Part shown: in pieces, positions 46,501-58,100 of the stretch
Numbering within the stretch: position 1 is the stretch's first letter
How the letters are laid out: every line of letters starts with the position of its first letter
Origin: Azolla caroliniana
Taxonomy: Eukaryota > Polypodiophyta
Length of the DNA stretch: 64,000 nucleotides
Assembly: GCA_043228905.1 (NCBI GenBank)
Contig: JBHGNT010000020.1
Coordinates: 15,748,001-15,812,000 of the forward strand
Direction: 5' to 3'
Notes under the pieces: generated by a model
What the model was told of the DNA's origin: nothing
What the model saw: the letters and a program-made list of their open reading frames with translations, nothing else
Databases searched by the model: none
Made by a program: the position numbers and the translations under genes

Positions 46501-49500
46501 TAAGAAATCAAGATTTTGAAACTCAGGTCGAGAGACATGAAGAAATTAGCAAATTTGAGAAGGGAGTTGAGAAGAGCCCGTGAGTAAATTAAAATGGTCA
46601 TACCTGGCTCGTGTGATATCGGATTTTTGTGTTCAAACATGCGAATCGAAGCTAACAATGCTAGCTATGTTATGGAATTAAAAAATCAAGATTTTGAAAC
46701 TCAGGTCGAGAGACATGAAGAAATTAGCAAATTTGAGAAGGGAGTTGAGAAGAGCCCGTGAGTAAATTAAAATTGTCATACCTGGCTCGTGTGATATTGG
46801 ATTTCTGTGTTCAAACATGCGTATCGAACCTAGCAATGCTAGCTATATTATGGAATTAAGAAATCAAGATTTTGAAACTCAGGTCGAGAGACATGAAGCA
46901 ATTAGCAAATTTGAGGAGGGACTTGAGAAGAGCCCGTGAGTAAATTAAAATGTTCATACCTGGCTCGTGTGATATCGGATTTTTGTGTTCAAACATGCGT
47001 ATCGAAGCTAACAAAGCTAGGTATGATATGGAATTATAAAATCAAGATTTTGAAACTCAGGTCGATAGACATGAAGGATTTAGCAAATTTGAGGAGGGAG
47101 TTGAGAAGAGCCCGTGAGTAAATTAAAATGGTCATACCTGGCTCGTGTGATATCGGATTTCTGTGTTCAAAGATACGAATCGAAGCTAACAACGCTAGCT
47201 ATCTTATGGAATTAAATAATCAAGATTCTGAAACTCAGGTCGAGAGACATGAAGAAATTAGCAAATTTGAAGAGGGAGTTGAGAAGAGCCTGTGAGTAAA
47301 TTAAAATGTTCATACCTGGCTCGTGTGATATCGGATTACTGTGTTCAAATATGCGTATCGAAGCTAACAATGCTAGCTATGCTATGGAATTAAGAAATCA
47401 AGATTTTGAAACTCAGGTCGAGAGACATAAAGAAATTAGCAAATTTGAGGAGGGACTTGAGAAGAACTTGTGAGTAAATTAAAATGTTCATACCAGGCTC
47501 GTGTGATATCGGATTTCTGTGTTCAAACATGGATATCGAAGCTAACAATGCTAGCTATGATATGGAATTAAAAAATCAAGATTTTGAAACTCAGCTCGAG
47601 AGACATGAAGAAATTAGCAAATTTGAGAAGGGAGTTGAGAAGAGCCCGTGAGTAAATTAAAATGGTCATACCTGGCTCGTGTGATAACGGATTTCTGTGT
47701 TCAAACATGCGTATCGAACCTAGCAATGCTAGCTATATTATGGAATTAAGAAATCAGGATTTTGAAACTCAGGTCGAGAGACATGAAGCAATTAGCAAAT
47801 TTGAGGAGGGACTTGAGAAGAGCCCGTGAGTAAATTAAAATGTTCATACCTGGCTCGTGTGATATCGGATTTTTGTGTTCAAACATGCGTATCGAAGCTA
47901 ACAAAGCTAGGTATGATATGGAATTAAAAAATCAAGATTTTGAAACTCAGGTCGATAGACATGAAGGAATTAGCAAATTTGAGGAGGGAGCTGAGAAGAG
48001 CCCGTGAGTAAATTAAAATGGTCATACCTGGCTCGTGTGATATCGGACTTCTGTGTTCAAAGATACGAATCGAAGGTACCAACGCTAGCTATCTTATGGA
48101 ATTAAGAAATCAAGATTCTGAAACTCAGGTCGAGAGACATGAAGAAATTAGCAAATTTGAGGAGGGAGTTGAGAAGAGCGCGTGAGTAAATTAAAATGGT
48201 CATACCTGGCTCGTGTGATATCAGATTTCTGTGTTCAAACATGAGTATCGAAGCTAACCATGCTAGCTATGATATAGAATTAAAAAATCAAGATTCTGAA
48301 ATTCAGGTAGAGAGACATGAAGAAATTACCAAATTTGAGGAGGGAGTTGAGAAGAGCCTCTGAGTAAATGAAAATGTTCATACCAGGCTCGTGTGATATC
48401 GGATTTTTGTGTTCAAACATGGATATCGAAACTAACAATGCTAGCTATGATATGGACTTAAAAAATCAAGATTTTGAAACTCAGGTGGAGAGACATAAAG
48501 AAATTAGCAAATTTGAGAAGGGAATCGAGAAGAGCCCGTTAGTAAATGAAAATGTTCATACCTAGCTTGTGTGATATCAGATATTTGTGTTCAAACATGT
48601 GAATCGAAGCTAACAACGGTAGCTATGCAATGGAATTAAGAAATCAAGATTTTGAAACTTAGGTCGAGAGACATGAAGAAATTAGCAAATTTGAGGAGGG
48701 AGTTGAGAAGAGCCCGTGAGTAAATTAAAATGGTCATACTTGGCTCGTGTGATATCGGATTTTTGTGTTCAAACATGGATAACGAAGCTAACAAAGCTAG
48801 CTATGATATGGAATTAAAAAATCAAGATTTTGAAACTCAGGTCGATAGACATGAAGGAATTAGCAAATTTGAGGAGGGAGTTGAGAAGAGCCCGTGAGTA
48901 AATTAAAATGGTCATACCTGGCTCGTGTGATATCGGATGTTTGTGTTGAAACATGTGAATCGAAGCTAACAAAGCTAGCGATGATATGGAATTAAAAAAT
49001 CAAGATTTTGAAACTCAGGTCGAGAGACATGAAGAAATTAGCAAATTTTTAGGAGGGACATGAGAAGAGCCTGTGAGTAAATTAAAATGTTCATACCTGG
49101 CTCGGTTTGATATCGGATTTTTGTGTTCAAACATGCGTATCGAAGCTAAGAATGCTAGCTGTGTTATGGAATTAAAAAATCAAGATTTTGAAACTCACGT
49201 CGAGAGACATGAAGAAATTAACAAATTTGAGGAGGGACTTGAGAAGAGCCCGTGAGTAAATTAAAATGTTCATACCTGGCTCGTGTGATATCGGATTTTT
49301 GTGTTCAAACATGCCTATCGAAGCTAACAAAGCTAGGTCTATATGGAATTAAAAAATCAAGATTTTGAAACTCAGGTCGATAGACATGAAGGAATTAGCA
49401 AATTTGAGGAGGGAGTTGAGAAGAGCCCGTGAGTAAATTAAAATGGTCATACCTGGCTCGTGTGATATCGGATTTTTGTGTTCAAAAATGGGAATCGTAG

Positions 49501-49691
49501 CTAACAAAGCTAGCTATGATATGGAAGTAAAAAATCAAGATTTTGAAACTCAGGTCGAGAGACATGAAGAAATTAGCAAATTTAAGGAGGGAGTTGAGAA
49601 GAGCCCGTGAGTAAATTAAAATGTTCATACCTGGCTCGTGTGATAACGGATTTCTGTGTTCAAACATGGATATCGAAGCTAACAATGCTAG
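43567..49691 (+). repeat. Satellite array left of copia element
   Basis: Forward monomers. A recurring unit with AACCTAGCAATGCTAGC and TATATTATGG alternates with GCGAATCGAAGC units near 44.3-46.9 kb. The interval from about 47.12 to 49.69 kb recurs at 56.32-58.89 kb with a constant offset of 9201 bp (for example 48368/57569 and 49482/58683). The last five bases, GCTAG, are the copia target duplication. Confidence 0.88.
49687..49691. repeat. Target-site duplication (left), copia element
   Basis: GCTAG, part of the satellite palindrome GCTAGC; identical to 55192-55196. Confidence 0.95.
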
Positions 49692-49756
49692 TGTTGGGAT
49701 TTCGGTCCCTCCGGATGGGATGTCCGGAGATGAATGACGGCAAGCCCGGTTGCTGA

Positions 49757-49917
49757 CTACGGAGCCGGATGATGAAGACCCCGGCTACGGAGCCGGATGA
49801 TGAATACCCTGGCTACGGAGCCGGATGATGAAGACCCCGGCTACGGAGCCGGATGATGAATACCCCGGCTATGGAGCCGGATGCTGAAGACCCCGGTTAC
49901 GGAGCCGGATGACGAAT
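49757..49917 (+). repeat. Six-copy ~28-bp tandem repeat in copia LTR U3
   Basis: Units of the form TACGGAGCCGGATGATGAA plus ACCCCGG, alternating GAAGACC and GAATACC, with one TATGG variant and one GCTGAAG variant. The same array is in the 3' LTR (about 54564-54724). Tandem repeats in U3 often act as enhancers, as in tobacco Tnt1-type elements; an enhancer role here is inference. Confidence 0.88.
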
Positions 49918-50015
49918 GTACCCGGAGGGAGATCCGGATGCGGGGACATATTTGTGAATATGTTTGCCAAGAGCCCTTGAGGCTATATTTGTAAATAGCC
50001 CGAAAGTCATACGTG

Positions 50016-50023
50016 TATAAATA
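50016..50023 (+). promoter_or_regulatory. TATA box, copia 5' LTR
   Basis: TATAAATA in the middle of the LTR, downstream of the tandem repeats. The equivalent site in the 3' LTR is 54823-54830. Confidence 0.8.
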
Positions 50024-50387
50024 TGACTTAGGGCAAACAGTTTATGTTGCTGCTCATTTTCTGTTTTCCACTTAGAGGGAGCGAAGTGAGAGCAGCCGTG
50101 AGAGAGAGAGGAAGAGGTAGACGCCTCTGTGTATTTCCGCCGCCTGTGGCGAGGACAGCGAGCCCAAGGTCGTCGCCTTGTAGCTCGCCATTGTATACTT
50201 CTCTGTATAGTGTTGATTTGGAGTCTTGTACTCCCGTGGTTTTTCCCGTCTAGGGTTTTCCACGTTAATCCCTGTGTACCCGCGTTTTGTTTCTCTTTGT
50301 GGTTCCTATTTTCTGCTCCATCGATTCGCGCCTACTCGGTTGTGGCTGAGTGGTGAAGGTGAATGTAAGCGTCTATTCTCTACAATC

Positions 50388-50399
50388 TGGTATCAGAGC
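50388..50399 (+). other. Primer binding site, initiator tRNA-Met
   Basis: TGGTATCAGAGC lies 3 nt after the 5' LTR. It is the standard plant copia primer site complementary to the 3' end of initiator tRNA-Met, in contrast to the atypical site of the gypsy element. Confidence 0.93.
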
Positions 50400-50414
50400 G
50401 AACTGCTGCAGAAA

Positions 50415-53400
50415 ATGGAAGGCGGCAGCAGCGGGCAGCCGGGGATGATGGTGCTGAATGCACAGAATTACGCCGACTGGAAGATCAAGATGGAGGATCT
50501 TCTGATTGTTCGGGACCTGTACGAACCGATTGACAGGTCGGAAATACCGAAGGGGGTACTTGAGTCGGAGTGGAAGCTCCTGAACCGGAAAGCCGTAGCG
50601 ACGATCCGACAATATGTCGATGTAAGCGTCCTACAACATGTGGCGAACGACACCAACGCATATGAGATGTGGAAGAAGCTGTCGGGCCTCTACGAGAGGA
50701 AGAATGCGCTGAACCGGACCTCCCTGATGAGGAAGATTGTGAATCTCAAGTACCGGGACGGCGAGAGTATGGTGGAACACGTAAGCACGTTCATGGGATT
50801 CGTGAACCAGCTTGCGGCGATCAAGTTCCCACTGGAGGATGCAATGCAAGCCATCATTCTGATGTGTACATTGCCGGACAGCTGGGAGAACTTGGTGGTG
50901 ACTCTCAGCACCTCCTGCGCCGAAGATAACTTGTCCCTACAAACGGTAAAGACAAGTATTTTGAACGAAGAAGCGCGTCGGAGAGATAAAGAACCGGTCT
51001 CCGACTCGAAGGCGTTGCTTACCGAATCGGATCGGGGAAGACAATGGAACCGGAGTCCGCAAAGACGGGAGAAGTCGGGGACCCGGTCGCAGTCAAGAGG
51101 AAGGCCCACATGCTTCCACTGTGGGAAGCCGGGGCACTTCCGGAAGAATTGTCGGCATTACCGAAAGGACAACGGAGCCGAAGACACCGATTCGAAGAAG
51201 TCACCGGAGAGAAACGGTGCATACCGGGGAGCCACGGACCGGAGAGGTCCAGATCGGCGAGGGCAGGACCGGAAAGGAACGACGGCACTCGCGGCAAGTG
51301 AAGATGAGATAATGCTCATTACCGAAGAGAGGGAGCTGAACCTTGCCGGTGTAGAGATGACCTGGGTGGTCGATTCCGGAGCGTCGTTCCACTTGACCCC
51401 GGAGAAGAAATACTTCTCATCCTACACAGCCGGTGAGCACGGCTGTGTCCGGATGGGAAATGAAGGTACATGCCGGATTGCCGGCATAGGAGACGTGTGG
51501 CTGTTGACATCAACCGGATGCAAGATGCTGTTGAAGGATGTGCGACACGTTCCGGAGGTCCGATTGAACCTGATCTCGGCCGGGAGGCTAGATGATGAAG
51601 GCTACACGGGTAGCATCCGGAACGGTGTCATGAAGTTCAGCAAAGGGAGCCTAATAGTGGCTCGGGCCCGGAAAGACAACACACTGTACCTGATGAATGC
51701 CCGGTTATATCCGGAAGAGCTGAATGTGGCAGCCGACACTGCCGGTGAGCTGTGGCACAAGAGACTGTGCCACATGAGTGAGAAGGGGATGAAGAGGCTT
51801 GCAGAAGACAACCTTATTCCAGTGAAGCATGTGCACCTGGAGAAGTGCACCGACTGTCTGGCCGGTAAGCAAAACCGGACCTCCTTCCACTCAAGGCCAC
51901 CGACGAGACGTAGCGCACCATTGGAGTTGGTGCACACTGATGTGTGTCAGGTAGAAACGAAGTCACATGGCGGAGCCCAGTACTTCGTGACTTTCATTGA
52001 TGATCACAGCCGGAAGCTGTGGACGGCGCCGCTGAAGACAAAGGACCAAGTGTTGTTCGTCTTCAAAGAACTCCACGCGAGAGTGGAAAGAGAATCCGGC
52101 AAGAAGCTGAAAGCGATACGAGCGGATAACGGAGGGGAATACCGGGGGCAGTTCCAGGAGTACTGTCGCTCGAAGGGAATCCGGCTCGAGTTTACTGTGC
52201 CGAAGACGCCGGAACTGAACGGGCTGGCCGAGAGGATGAACCGGACCATAATGGAGAGGGTCCGGAGTATGCTGGCGCATGCGAAATTACCCAAGGGGTT
52301 TTGGGCTGAGGCAATGTCGACGGCGACATACGTGATAAACAGATCACCCTCAGTACCTTTGGACGGAGACACGCCGCAGAAAGTGTGGACCGGTAAGGAA
52401 GTGTCCTACCGGCATCTGAAGGTGTTCGGGTGTCTCGCTTACGTGCATGTGGCAAAGGACCGGAGAGGAAAGCTAGATCCAAAGACCCGGCCATGCATAT
52501 TCCTCGGTTACGGCAACGACGAGTTCGGCTACCGAGTATGGGACCCGGTCGACAAGAAGATATTCAGGAGTCGAGATATCATCTTCATGGAGAACAAGAC
52601 ACTCGCCGACTGGGAGTCGGAGAAGAAGATGAAGAGCTCCAAGTCGACCGGTGAGGATAAACTCTACGAGGAGCAGTCCCGACCGGCAAGGGACCGGTTA
52701 GCACTCGAGGATCCGGCCGAAGATGGTGAAGAAACAGAACCGGCCGAGGAAGATGAAACTGATACCGGAACCGGCCCCGACCCCGAAATGGATTCGGATG
52801 AAGAAGAAACGGAGGAACCGGTTACTGAAGCTCCGGAACGGAGATATCCTCTAAGAGAGAGAAGGGCCCCCCGGAGATTTCCGGAACCAGAGCACGTGCT
52901 GCTAACCGACGAGGGGGAGCCGGAAAGCTTTGAAGAAGCAAAGCTTGACACCCATAGCCGCAGGTGGTTAAGTGCCATGCAGGAGGAGATGGATTCCCTG
53001 CATGAGAACCACACATATGAACTTGTGGAGTTGCCGAAAGGAAAGCGGGCACTTCGAAACAAGTGGGTGTTCAAGCTGAAACCGGGAGATGCCGGAAACC
53101 CCCCGAGATACAAAGCCAGGATCGTGGTGAAGGGGTTCCAGCAGAAGAAGGGCGTCGACTTCGACGAGATATTTGCCCCGGTGGTGAAGATGACCTCCAT
53201 CCGGACGGTGCTGAGCATAGCGGCAAGCATGGACCTCGAGGTAGAACAGATGGACGTGAAGACGGCATTCCTTCACGGTGACCTCGAAGAAGAGATCTAC
53301 ATGCAGCAACCGGAAGGATTCGAGAAGAAAGGGAAGAAGCACCTGGTATGCCGGTTGAAGAAGAGCCTTTACGGACTGAAGCAGGCTCCCCGGCAATGGT

Positions 53401-54488
53401 ACCGGAAGTTCGACTCCTTCATGACCGACGAAGGGTACCTCAAAACGCAGTCTGACCACTGCGTGTTTGTGAAGAAGTTCGAAGGAGGAGACTCTCTAAT
53501 ACTCCTCCTGTACGTTGACGACATGTTGATCGTCGGACGGGACCAGGTCAAGATACGGATGCTGAAGAAGGCTCTTCACCGAACCTTCTCAATGAAGGAC
53601 TTGGGTCCGGCGAGACAAATACTAGGGATGCACATCATCCGGGACCGGAGCAAGAAGCAGTTGTGGCTGTCACAGGAGAAGTACGTGACAAAGGTGCTTC
53701 AACGGTTCAACATGTCGGAAGCAAGACCGGTCGGATCGACCCTCCCGGCAAACTGCAAGCTGTCCAGCAAGCAAAGTCCCAAGACAAAGGCTGAAAAGGA
53801 GGATATGATGAAAGTGCCGTATGCCTCAGCCGTCGGGAGCTTGATGTACGCCATGGTGTGTACGAGACCGGACATAGGATATGCAGTCGGAGTGGTGAGC
53901 CGGTACATGAGCAATCCCGGCAAAGAGCATTGGAACGCGGTCAAGTGGATACTCCGATACCTGAAGGGCACGGCAAACGTGTGCCTCCGATTCGGCTCCC
54001 GTAAGCCCGAACTCGACGGCTTCACCGATTCGGATATGTCGGCTGATGCAGATACCAGCCGGTCCACATCAGGGTATGTGATGACTTATGCAGGGGGAGC
54101 CGTTTCGTGGCAGTCGAGGCTGCAGAAGACGGTTGCGTTGTCAACCACGGAGGCGGAGTACATGGCGGCTGTTGAAGCCGGCAAGGAAATGATATGGATG
54201 AAGGACTTCATTAGAGAGCTCGGTATCCGGCAGGAGGAGTACCGACTCTACTGCGACAGTCAGACTGCCATCCACCTTGCGAAGAACGCGGCCTATCACT
54301 CCCGGACGAAGCACATCCAGCGAAGATATCACTGGATCCGGGAAAGGATAGAAGACCAAGAGTTCGTGCTGACGAAGATCCACACGGACGAGAACGGCTC
54401 AGATATGCTGACCAAAGTGCTCACACCCGACAAGCTGGAAGCATGCCGGAAGAGGATCGGATTGGAGAGACATCCCATGCCGAAGTGA
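50415..54488 (+). CDS. Copia Gag-Pol polyprotein, intact
   Basis: One frame of 1357 codons, a normal length for an autonomous plant copia element. The ATG at 50415 is chosen because it lies just after the primer site and opens the Gag; the upstream in-frame region lacks an ATG. Domains: Gag about 1-230; CCHC knuckle (C233, C236, H241, C246); protease DSGA at 320-323; integrase zinc finger (H448, H453, C478, C481) and catalytic D509, D571 and E606, with 34 residues between the last two, one fewer than usual; acidic Glu/Asp/Pro/Thr linker about 748-805; RT about 860-1100 with YVDD at 1033-1036; RNase H with D1205, E1246/E1248 and D1281. No frameshift or stop. Codons are rich in CGG and CCG, giving a CpG-rich gene. 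Confidence 0.96.
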   Translation: MEGGSSGQPGMMVLNAQNYADWKIKMEDLLIVRDLYEPIDRSEIPKGVLESEWKLLNRKAVATIRQYVDVSVLQHVANDTNAYEMWKKLSGLYERKNALNRTSLMRKIVNLKYRDGESMVEHVSTFMGFVNQLAAIKFPLEDAMQAIILMCTLPDSWENLVVTLSTSCAEDNLSLQTVKTSILNEEARRRDKEPVSDSKALLTESDRGRQWNRSPQRREKSGTRSQSRGRPTCFHCGKPGHFRKNCRHYRKDNGAEDTDSKKSPERNGAYRGATDRRGPDRRGQDRKGTTALAASEDEIMLITEERELNLAGVEMTWVVDSGASFHLTPEKKYFSSYTAGEHGCVRMGNEGTCRIAGIGDVWLLTSTGCKMLLKDVRHVPEVRLNLISAGRLDDEGYTGSIRNGVMKFSKGSLIVARARKDNTLYLMNARLYPEELNVAADTAGELWHKRLCHMSEKGMKRLAEDNLIPVKHVHLEKCTDCLAGKQNRTSFHSRPPTRRSAPLELVHTDVCQVETKSHGGAQYFVTFIDDHSRKLWTAPLKTKDQVLFVFKELHARVERESGKKLKAIRADNGGEYRGQFQEYCRSKGIRLEFTVPKTPELNGLAERMNRTIMERVRSMLAHAKLPKGFWAEAMSTATYVINRSPSVPLDGDTPQKVWTGKEVSYRHLKVFGCLAYVHVAKDRRGKLDPKTRPCIFLGYGNDEFGYRVWDPVDKKIFRSRDIIFMENKTLADWESEKKMKSSKSTGEDKLYEEQSRPARDRLALEDPAEDGEETEPAEEDETDTGTGPDPEMDSDEEETEEPVTEAPERRYPLRERRAPRRFPEPEHVLLTDEGEPESFEEAKLDTHSRRWLSAMQEEMDSLHENHTYELVELPKGKRALRNKWVFKLKPGDAGNPPRYKARIVVKGFQQKKGVDFDEIFAPVVKMTSIRTVLSIAASMDLEVEQMDVKTAFLHGDLEEEIYMQQPEGFEKKGKKHLVCRLKKSLYGLKQAPRQWYRKFDSFMTDEGYLKTQSDHCVFVKKFEGGDSLILLLYVDDMLIVGRDQVKIRMLKKALHRTFSMKDLGPARQILGMHIIRDRSKKQLWLSQEKYVTKVLQRFNMSEARPVGSTLPANCKLSSKQSPKTKAEKEDMMKVPYASAVGSLMYAMVCTRPDIGYAVGVVSRYMSNPGKEHWNAVKWILRYLKGTANVCLRFGSRKPELDGFTDSDMSADADTSRSTSGYVMTYAGGAVSWQSRLQKTVALSTTEAEYMAAVEAGKEMIWMKDFIRELGIRQEEYRLYCDSQTAIHLAKNAAYHSRTKHIQRRYHWIRERIEDQEFVLTKIHTDENGSDMLTKVLTPDKLEACRKRIGLERHPMPK

Positions 54489-54496
54489 AGGGGGAG
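54488..54496 (+). other. Polypurine tract, copia element
   Basis: AAGGGGGAG overlaps the last base of the stop codon and ends 2 nt before the 3' LTR. It is the expected plus-strand primer. Confidence 0.85.
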
Positions 54497-54498
54497 TT

Positions 54499-55191
54499 TG
54501 TTGGGATTTCGGTCCCTCCGGATGGGATGTCCGGAGATGAATGACGGCAAGCCCGGTTGCTGACTACGGAGCCGGATGATGAAGACCCCGGCTACGGAGC
54601 CGGATGATGAATACCCTGGCTACGGAGCCGGATGATGAAGACCCCGGCTACGGAGCCGGATGATGAATACCCCGGCTACGGAGCCGGATGCTGAAGACCC
54701 CGGTTACGGAGCCGGATGACGAATGTACCCGGAGGGAGATCCGGATGCGGGGACATATTTGTGAATATGTTTGCCAAGAGCCCTTGAGGCTATATTTGTA
54801 AATAGCCCGAAAGTCATATGTGTATAAATATGACTTAGGGCAAACAGTTTATGTTGCTGCTCATTTTCTGTTTTCCACTTAGAGGGAGCGAAGTGAGAGC
54901 AGCCGTGAGAGAGAGAGGAAGAGGTAGACGCCTCTGTGTATTTCCGCCGCCTGTGGCGAGGACAGCGAGCCCAAGGTCGTCCTCTTGTAGCTCGCCATTG
55001 TATACTTCTCTGTATAGTGTTGATTTGGAGTCTTGTACTCCCGTGGTTTTTCCCGTCTAGGGTTTTCCACGTTAATCCCTGTGTACCCGCGTTTTGTTTC
55101 TCTTTGTGGTTCCTATTTTCTGCTCCATCGATTCGCGCCTACTCGGTTGTGGCTGAGTGGTGAAGGTGAATGTAAGCGTCTATTCTCTACA
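54499..55191 (+). repeat. 3' LTR of copia element (693 bp)
   Basis: Same length as the 5' LTR with four single-base differences seen by eye (0.6%). It contains the tandem repeats, a TATA box (54823-54830) and the leader motifs again. Confidence 0.95.
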
Positions 55192-55196
55192 GCTAG
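55192..55196. repeat. Target-site duplication (right), copia element
   Basis: GCTAG, matching 49687-49691; the satellite continues in register with GCTAGCTATGATATGG. Confidence 0.95.
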
Positions 55197-58100
55197 CTAT
55201 GATATGGACTTAAAAAATCAAGATTTTGAAACTCAGGTCGAGAAACATGAAGAAATTAGCAAATTTGAGAAGGGAGTTGAGAAGAGCCCGTGAGTAAATT
55301 AAAATGGTCAGACCTGGCTCGTGTGATATCGGATTTTTGTGTTCAAACATGCGAATCGAAGCTAACAAAGCTAGCTATGATATGGAATTAAAAAATCAAG
55401 ATTTTGAAACTCAGGTCGATAGACATGAAGGAATTAGCAAATTTGAGGAGGGAGTTGAGAAGAGCCCGTGAGTAAATTAAAATTGTCATACCTGGCTCGT
55501 GTGATATCGGATTTCTGTGTTCAAAGATACGAATCGAAGCTAACAACGCTAGCTATCTTATGGAATTAAAAAATCAAGATTCTGAAACTCAGGTCGAGAG
55601 CGCGTGAGTAAATTAAAATGGTCATACCTGGCTCGTGTGATATCGGATTTCTGTGTTCAAACATGAGTATCGAAGCTAACCATGCTAGCTATGATATAGA
55701 ATTAAAAAATCAAGATACTGAAACTCAGGTCGAGAGACATGAAGAAATTAGCAAATTTGAGGAGGGACTTGAGAAGAGCCCGTGAGTAAATTAAAATGGT
55801 CATACCTGGCTCGTGTGATATCGGATGTTTGTGTTCAAACATGCGAATCGAAGCTAACAAAGCTAGCTATGATATGGATTTAAAAAATCAAGATTCTGAA
55901 ACTCAGGTCGAGAGACATGAAGAAATTAGCAAATTTGAGGAGGGAGTTGAGAAGAGCCCGTGAGTAAATAAAAATGGTCATACTTGGCTCGTGTGATATC
56001 GGATTTTTGTGTTCAAACATGCGAATCGAAGCTAACAAAGCTAGTTATGATATGGAATGAAAAAATCAAGATTTTGAAACCTAGGTCGAGAGACATGAAG
56101 AAATTAGCAAATTTGAGGGGGACATGAGAAGAGCCCATGAGTAAATTAAAATGGTCATACCTGGCTCGTGTGATATCGGATTTCTGTGTTCAAACATAAG
56201 TATCGAAGCAAACCATGCTAGCTATGATATACAATTTAAAAATCAAGATTCTGAAACTCAGGTCGAGAGACATGAAGAAATTAGCAAATTTGAGGAGGGA
56301 GTTGAGAAGAGCCCGTGAGTAAATTAAAATGGTCATACCTGGCTCGTGTGATATCGGATTTCTGTGTTCAAAGATACGAATCGAAGCTAACAACGCTAGC
56401 TATCTTATGGAATTAAATAATCAAGATTCTGAAACTCAGGTCGAGAGACATGAAGAAATTAGCAAATTTGAAGAGGGAGTTGAGAAGAGCCTGTGAGTAA
56501 ATTAAAATGTTCATACCTGGCTCGTGTGATATCGGATTACTGTGTTCAAACATGCGTATCGAAGCTAACAATGCTAGCTATGCTATGGAATTAAGAAATC
56601 AAGATTTTGAAACTCAGGTCGAGAGACATAAAGAAATTAGCAAATTTGAGGAGGGACTTGAGAAGAGCTTGTGAGTAAATTAAAATGTTCATACCAGGCT
56701 CGTGTGATATCGGATTTCTGTGTTCAAACATGGATATCGAAGCTAACAATGCTAGCTATGATATGGAATTAAAAAATCAAGATTTTGAAACTCAGCTCGA
56801 GAGACATGAAGAAATTAGCAAATTTGAGAAGGGAGTTGAGAAGAGCCCGTGAGTAAATTAAAATGGTCATACCTGGCTCGTGTGATAACGGATTTCTGTG
56901 TTCAAACATGCGTATCGAACCTAGCAATGCTAGCTATATTATGGAATTAAGAAATCAGGATTTTGAAACTCAGGTCGAGAGACATGAAGCAATTAGCAAA
57001 TTTGAGGAGGGACTTAAGAAGAGCCCGTGAGTAAATTAAAATGTTCATACCTGGCTCGTGTGATATCGGATTTTTGTGTTCAAACATGCGTATCGAAGCT
57101 AACAAAGCTAGGTATGATATGGAATTAAAAAATCAAGATTTTGAAACTCAGGTCGATAGACATGAAGGAATTAGCAAATTTGAGGAGGGAGCTGAGAAGA
57201 GCCCGTGAGTAAATTAAAATGGTCATACCTGGCTCGTGTGATATCGGACTTCTGTGTTCAAAGATACGAATCGAAGGTACCAACGCTAGCTATCTTATGG
57301 AATTAAGAAATCAAGATTCTGAAACTCAGGTCGAGAGACATGAAGAAATTAGCAAATTTGAGGAGGGAGTTGAGAAGAGCGCGTGAGTAAATTAAAATGG
57401 TCATACCTGGCTCGTGTGATATCAGATTTCTGTGTTCAAACATGAGTATCGAAGCTAACCATGCTAGCTATGATATAGAATTAAAAAATCAAGATTCTGA
57501 AATTCAGGTAGAGAGACATGAAGAAATTACCAAATTTGAGGAGGGAGTTGAGAAGAGCCTCTGAGTAAATGAAAATGTTCATACCAGGCTCGTGTGATAT
57601 CGGATTTTTGTGTTCAAACATGGATATCGAAACTAACAATGCTAGCTATGATATGGACTTAAAAAATCAAGATTTTGAAACTCAGGTGGAGAGACATAAA
57701 GAAATTAGCAAATTTGAGAAGGGAATCGAGAAGAGCCCGTTAGTAAATGAAAATGTTCATACCTAGCTTGTGTGATATCAGATATTTGTGTTCAAACATG
57801 TGAATCGAAGCTAACAACGGTAGCTATGCAATGGAATAAAGAAATCAAGATTTTGAAACTTAGGTCGAGAGACATGAAGAAATTAGCAAATTTGAGGAGG
57901 GAGTTGAGAAGAGCCCGTGAGTAAATTAAAATGGTCATACTTGGCTCGTGTGATATCGGATTTTTGTGTTCAAACATGGACAACGAAGCTAACAAAGCTA
58001 GCTATGATATGGAATTAAAAAATCAAGATTTTGAAACTCAGGTCGATAGACATGAAGGAATTAGCAAATTTGAGGAGGGAGTTGAGAAGAGCCCGTGAGT

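Larger units (their letters stand above)
49692..50384 (+). repeat. 5' LTR of copia element (693 bp)
   Basis: Starts TGTTGGG, ends CTCTACA. It contains a six-copy tandem repeat of about 28 bp near its 5' end, a TATA box at 50016-50023, a GA-rich stretch near 50100, and TAGGGTTTTCC near 50252, a motif common in plant 5' leaders. About 340 nt of the LTR would be transcribed leader if transcription starts about 30 nt after the TATA box. Confidence 0.95.
49692..55191 (+). mobile_element. Complete Ty1/copia LTR retrotransposon, Tork/Tnt1-like
   Basis: A 5500-bp element with 693-bp LTRs (TGT...ACA), the target duplication GCTAG, an initiator-tRNA-Met primer site, a single intact Gag-Pol frame and a polypurine tract. 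Integrase precedes RT, the copia order. The RT/RNase H sequence resembles the plant Tnt1 (Tork) lineage by recognition, not by a search. The LTRs differ at four positions (49872, 50012, 50175, 50176 against their partners), so it is young but older than the gypsy insertion by this measure. It is much richer in GC and CpG than the satellite, with little sign of decay. Confidence 0.96.

Noticed and set aside
50226-50414. N-terminal extension of the copia polyprotein into the LTR
   Set aside because: The frame is open but begins with TTG, not ATG, and lies across the LTR and primer site. The ATG at 50415 fits the known gene layout.
50100-54550. Antisense open frames of up to 188 codons across the copia coding region
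   Set aside because: They are shadows of the GC-rich sense frame, with no recognisable domains.
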